From NCBI GenBank assembly GCA_021234155.1, contig JAJEKV010000101.1, positions 1,555,332-1,619,331 of the forward strand: DNA of 64,000 bases, in the 5' to 3' direction. Position 1 is the stretch's first letter. Each line of letters opens with the position of its first letter. The notes beneath the pieces are model-generated. The model did not search any database and was not told the origin of the DNA. It was given only the letters and a program-made list of their open reading frames with translations. Origin of the DNA: Isoetes taiwanensis. Taxonomy: Eukaryota; Streptophyta; Lycopodiopsida; Isoetales; Isoetaceae. Positions 60,347 to 64,000 of the stretch are shown piece by piece. The position numbers were made by a program, and so were the translations under genes.

Positions 60347-61560
60347 ACGATGCACATATTGCCATATTCCATTGTTGAATGTTGAACAAAATGGGTTTTG
60401 TTGTAATAAAGGAAAGTGGTTGCTCCCGAAGTTACCTTCCTTGCATGATGCATTGGTTAACTTATACAACATCTCGGGTTTCAATGGAGTATGTAGAAAG
60501 ATAAATAGAGTATTTTGCTTCAGCGTGCCTGGAGTTGATGGAGAGTTCGTCAACTTGGACTTCCCTTCATCAGTGATGATCACGGGCCATACATATCATC
60601 GGTTGCTTCAACAAGAGATACTAGAAATTCCATACACTGGTAGTGCAAGCAGGACTTCAGGGAGTGCTCTTTCAGTGGGTTGCAACCATTGGTTCAATCC
60701 TCGATCGAGCAAACCATTTATTAGAAACCTTCGAACTATGGGGAGTGTGCCTATGCCTTCAGCATATATTACAGTTGAAGGAATAATTGGGAGCGATGAC
60801 ATAACGGCAATTGCACAGGTCAGCACTATGGCTGATATTGCATCCCGAGTTGCGGGCTTTTGGGCTCAAAATGCGGGTGAACCGACTTTTATGAATATTC
60901 TTGATCCCATGTACGACCCTTTGCAATATCCACTACCCTTTCCGCATGGTACATCAGGGTGGGGTCTCAGGAATGAATATGGTCTCACGCAACTACGATG
61001 GTATAGAGCAAGAATTTTGCATGAGGATAGGTTCCTTCAGCTAGGCCGCTTATGTGGGGAGTATCTCGTTGATATGTATTCAAGGGTTGAGGACGCACGA
61101 CTAAATTACTTTAGGACTTCCGCCTTTAGGAATAGGAGAATTCAATACGATGAGGATTACTCTGAGCGAGAAAATGACAATCAAAATGATGTTATCCTTA
61201 AGGGCTGCCCTTAGACCTAGACAAAATGCTTCTGATATACATATGACTATTGTCCGGTGTTTTCATGGAAGGTTGCAATGCCTAAAACAATTGTTGCATA
61301 AATTCTTTCAGCGCATATCATATATAATAACAGTAGTAGAGTTTTAGAAGCGAGGACTACTGCATTCGCATCTTGTGTTATGTATCGAACCAGATATACC
61401 AATAGAATGTGTTGACGAAATTATATCTGCAGAACTACCAAGTGATCCGATTATTCGACTCGGGTGGACTATCTTAGTTTTTATTGGAAAAAGCTCAAGT
61501 TTTCTGCCCAGAGTACTCATTCTTTTGTTTTGGCAAGCATGTATTTCTTCAGGTGTATGG
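60330..61560 (+). pseudogene. Helitron replication protein, N-terminal domain; HUH core missing
   Basis: 60,330-61,214 encodes the Helitron-like N domain: CTYCHIPLLNVEQNGFCCNK, WLLPKLPSLHDALVNLY, FCFSVPGVDG, MITGHTYHRLLQQEILEIPY, and YDPLQYPLPFPHGTSGW with GRLCGEYLVDMYSRVEDARL. After a stop at 61,212 the signal resumes in other frames as DIHMTIVRCFHGRLQCL ... ITVVEF*KRGLLHSHLVL and EPDIPIECVDEIISAELPSD, the segments that normally flank the rolling-circle nuclease. The stretch between, which should hold the FITFTCNP/HUH motif, is absent, and no helicase domain follows. The TAG in VEF*KRG is a likely CAG-to-TAG change. Inactive. Confidence 0.8.
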
Positions 61561-61634
61561 TGTTCCTATTTTTTTATGCATCCTCAACTTTCACATCTCT
61601 CTTATACATAAACCATTACACCGAACACTTTTAA

Positions 61635-61980
61635 ATTAAATCCCCCCTTAAACCCCCTTTGGTTTGGGTGTATATTCATGCAGGGGGTGACTCCGGGAAT
61701 TAAGAGTTGTTGGATGGCATATTTTCCCTATATTCCTAGATCTAGACCATAACAACGATCCTTGTTTGTGAGATATGCATGTATAAGTTTCAGTATATTT
61801 TATAACGAGGTTTGCAAAATACTACAATGTTTGAGGCAATGTACTAAATGGTGTTGATTTTGTGCATGTGCTATATGTTTTACGGAGTATAAAAGGGGCT
61901 CTTGCTACCCTATGTTACCCCTTGTGTGAATATGCACCTAAACCAAAGGGGTTTAAGGGGAAATTTAATTTTAAAGTGCT
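61635..61980. mobile_element. MITE-like element with roughly 65-bp terminal inverted repeats
   Basis: The left end (acacttttaaattaaatccc onward) pairs with the right end (ggaaatttaattttaaagtg) over about 65 bases, including the TTAAACCCC.TTTGGTTT.GGTG block. The centre of about 215 bases is non-coding. The TIRs match the inner arms of the foldback elements in 1-13 kb and the solo arm at 13,983. It lies just after the Helitron remnant. Confidence 0.75.
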
Positions 61981-62114
61981 GGAAATATTAACTAAATATT
62001 GGGCTTGGGGATGGTTTAGGGGTTGATAAACAAAGAAGACAATATGTGTGTGTATTAGAGAAAAAAATGTAGCATATTCAGCAAAATATGTAATGGTTGA
62101 ATATGGCCATTATG

Positions 62115-62325
62115 ACAATAGACACTTCAAATTATAGTATATAATGACTCCTTAATTGGTGTTGCAGGCAAAAAGTTGATTTGTGCATCACCATACGACA
62201 ATATGCACTTCAAACTATAATTCATAATGACTGCTTGAGAAAGGTATTGCAGACAAACATGCAATTTGTGCATCACCATATGACAATATGCACTACGAAC
62301 TGCTATATATAGTGACTGCATATGA
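62115..62325. repeat. Tandem repeat, about 86-bp unit, 2.5 copies
   Basis: The phrases gacaatatgcacttcaaact, ataatgactgctt and atttgtgcatcaccata recur at a spacing of about 86 bases (starts near 62,115, 62,200 and 62,285). No coding role is seen. Confidence 0.75.
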
Positions 62326-63238
62326 CTGCATAGGAGCCCTAGTGTTTACAAATAAATGTGCCTTTCAAAACATATATAAATCATATTGTAATTTTTCTTT
62401 TTAGCACGTTTGCACAAACGCAAGTGGACACTTTGAAGCAATTCTAGAGTGTCCACGTTGCTGCCAGGTGCCACTTTTGTGCACGTGGCTGCTGTTTCCG
62501 TCGTTCGATTTCATCCATGGCTATGGAAATTCAAGAAAATTCCAGGTGGGTTGTCGGTTAGGTAAGGCCGGTTCACTTCTTCCTGCGTACTCGTCTTTCT
62601 AGAGAGCCTCTGTTACGTCGCTATGGTAATGGATTGCAATGGATATGACTATGAACTAGCAAAGAGAGCCGGTTTTCTCTTTTCATTCTTGGTTTCAGAC
62701 TTCAACTCCACGGATGACTTTGTAGCAAGATTGGAGTCTTGCAAATAGTCTGGCATGCAAAGGGCTTGAAAAGGTTTAACGGATGATTATATTTAGGGTA
62801 TTTTATTGAAGCAATCTTCATTTGTGCTTCATGAGGGCATATGAAAGTGGCAGATCTGTTGCTTGCATGTTAGAGGCCATCAAAGTGTAATTTTGAAAAA
62901 TCATTCCTGCAAGAATAACTGTATATTGTTAATTCCTTGACAACTTCAATATGCCTGTGCGTCTATTTCTTGTTAAGAGATGTGAAGACTTGGTGAGTCG
63001 AAGGTGTCAGAAAATGTAATAAAATTGGAACAGCACATAGTAGATAAACATGGCCCCCCGTGAGAGGATGAGACTCACAAATTGGTTGATGCAGTTATGA
63101 ATAAGCTAAAAAATAAAAGTTTTGGCGTGATCAGGCTTATGTGTCTCTGTAAAGTATATCATGTGGAAATACAAAGGCATAAAGGACTTTTAAACTGCGT
63201 TCTTAGACTTCATAGACTGCAACAAAATATGTGAGTAA
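62326..63238. other. No gene recognised
   Basis: Mixed-composition sequence with short frames only. Upstream exons of the membrane-protein gene at 63,245 would be expected here if it is intact, but none could be recognised. Confidence 0.4.
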
Positions 63239-63244
63239 CATGTG

Positions 63245-63739
63245 CGTTCCAAAATTGGAAAGCTTGGCTTAGCAGCAGTTCTAGCTTATGGTCTATTTGA
63301 CGGAATTACATACACAGCTTTCTTTGTTCTTGCTTTTCTTGGTTACGAGAAAAGCACTGGGAAAAACCCAGCTGCTAACTTGCAGGCACTACTGGGGGTA
63401 TGAAGTTGTTGATTCTTTTTCCTAATACGCTTCATTCCTTTTCAATTTTTTTCATTTCCTTTTGTTGGCGTGGAGCAGATAGTGATTCTAATGTGGACAG
63501 GCAACAACGTCACTGCTGCTACTGCGCCATTAGTAGATAGATTTTTGAGGAAAATACAAGAGACTTTCAACTTTCCTAATCAATTTATTGCGTTCCTTCT
63601 TTTTGTGATATCTTTTGCTGGAGTCTGCCTTTCCATAGTGGGTCTTCTAATCTTATCTAGATGGGGAAAATATTCTAACTTTGTAGATCCAAAAGGTGCG
63701 TTATCTAAACTTGTTGATCATATTTTTATTCCAAACTGA
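63245..63739 (+). CDS. Small plant membrane protein, two exons (partial)
   Basis: Exon 63,245-63,397 encodes RSKIGKLGLAAVLAYGLFDG, ITYTAFFVLAFLGYEKSTGK and NPAANLQALLG. A 81-base intron follows (GT at 63,398, AG at 63,477-63,478), then exon 63,479-63,739: IVILMWTGNNVT, LVDRFLRKIQETFNFPNQF, two hydrophobic spans and GLLILSRWGK, with the stop at 63,737. The layout resembles a conserved uncharacterised plant protein, probably of plastid membranes, whose GYEKSTGKNPAANL and LMWTGNNVT segments are strongly conserved. The segment after GNNVT seems about ten residues short. An in-frame TAA just before 63,245 and no visible upstream exon suggest a 5'-truncated copy. Family memory is the basis, with moderate confidence. 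Confidence 0.55.
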
Positions 63740-63753
63740 ATTCGACTGGTGTA

Positions 63754-64000
63754 ATGGAGGTATTCAGAGTTTTGGTACTGGCAGCAGCACATTGTCTCTG
63801 CTTAATACTTCTTGCAGTGCAAAGAACTAATGAAGGAGAAGACACCAATCAATGTATTGGTCTGCATAATGAAGCTGTTAGTGGTGGTGCAGAACCTATG
63901 GCATTTGCTGCTTCAATTAGTTATGCAGGTGAAAGTTTTTCTTATACAATTGCAGGAGGCGTTAATGATAATGGAGAAGCTTCACAGCCTTTGATTAATA
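63754..64000 (+). CDS. Open frame with signal-like start, runs off window
   Basis: ATG at 63,754 opens MEVFRVLVLAAAHCLCLILL followed by AVQRTNEGEDTNQC and stays open for 82 codons to the window end. The start has the basic-hydrophobic pattern of a signal peptide or membrane anchor. It begins only 14 bases after the stop of the preceding gene on the same strand. No domain is recognised in the part visible, and it may instead be the 3' UTR of the upstream gene reading open by chance. Confidence 0.3.
   Translation, partial: MEVFRVLVLAAAHCLCLILLAVQRTNEGEDTNQCIGLHNEAVSGGAEPMAFAASISYAGESFSYTIAGGVNDNGEASQPLIN

Overview
The window looks like nuclear DNA from a land plant with a large, repeat-rich genome. 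The evidence is an apparently intact or near-intact plant MCTP (multiple C2 domain and transmembrane) gene, pieces of plant subtilase, agmatine deiminase, LRR receptor kinase and PHO1-type genes, two LINEs, a hAT element, a Helitron and a Penelope-like element. The mix of a Penelope-like element with a LINE of non-typical plant type makes a gymnosperm, fern or other non-flowering lineage more likely than a compact angiosperm, but this is inference and no species call is made.

Layout. 1-13,340: two full and one truncated direct copies of a 5.7-kb unit. Each copy carries a minus-strand subtilase C-terminal remnant, a plus-strand agmatine deiminase exon remnant and a large palindromic (foldback) element. 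13,340-19,000: scrambled pieces of the same unit mixed with repeats that look like a Ty3/gypsy-type non-coding remnant. 19,000-22,560: no genes, but two inverted repeats and a poly(T)-bordered retroposon end. 22,700-24,970: decayed hAT transposase (minus). 25,775-32,820: plant-type LINE (DUF4283-like ORF1, then endonuclease, reverse transcriptase and zf-RVT) with poly(A) tail. 32,821-42,186: Penelope-like element on the minus strand, flanked by 2.5-kb direct repeats and holding a novel ORF plus a reverse transcriptase. 42,187-about 47,000: second LINE with a coiled-coil/RRM ORF1. 47,516-47,800: SPX/PHO1-like exon. 52,044-54,976: MCTP gene. 55,437-57,320: SINE-like unit, a small ORF and an LRR kinase remnant. 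58,500-61,560: Helitron remnant lacking its HUH nuclease core. 61,635-61,980: short relative of the foldback element. 63,245-64,000: membrane-protein exon pair and an open frame that runs off the window.

Function. Only the MCTP gene is a strong candidate for a working host gene, and even it has one apparent frameshift near its 3' end. The other coding signal is mobile DNA or gene debris. The Penelope-like element is the most interesting object. Its reverse transcriptase is broken by only one TAG and one frameshift, and its upstream ORF is preceded by a textbook splice acceptor with a TACTAAC branch site, suggesting that its first exon lies in the terminal repeat.
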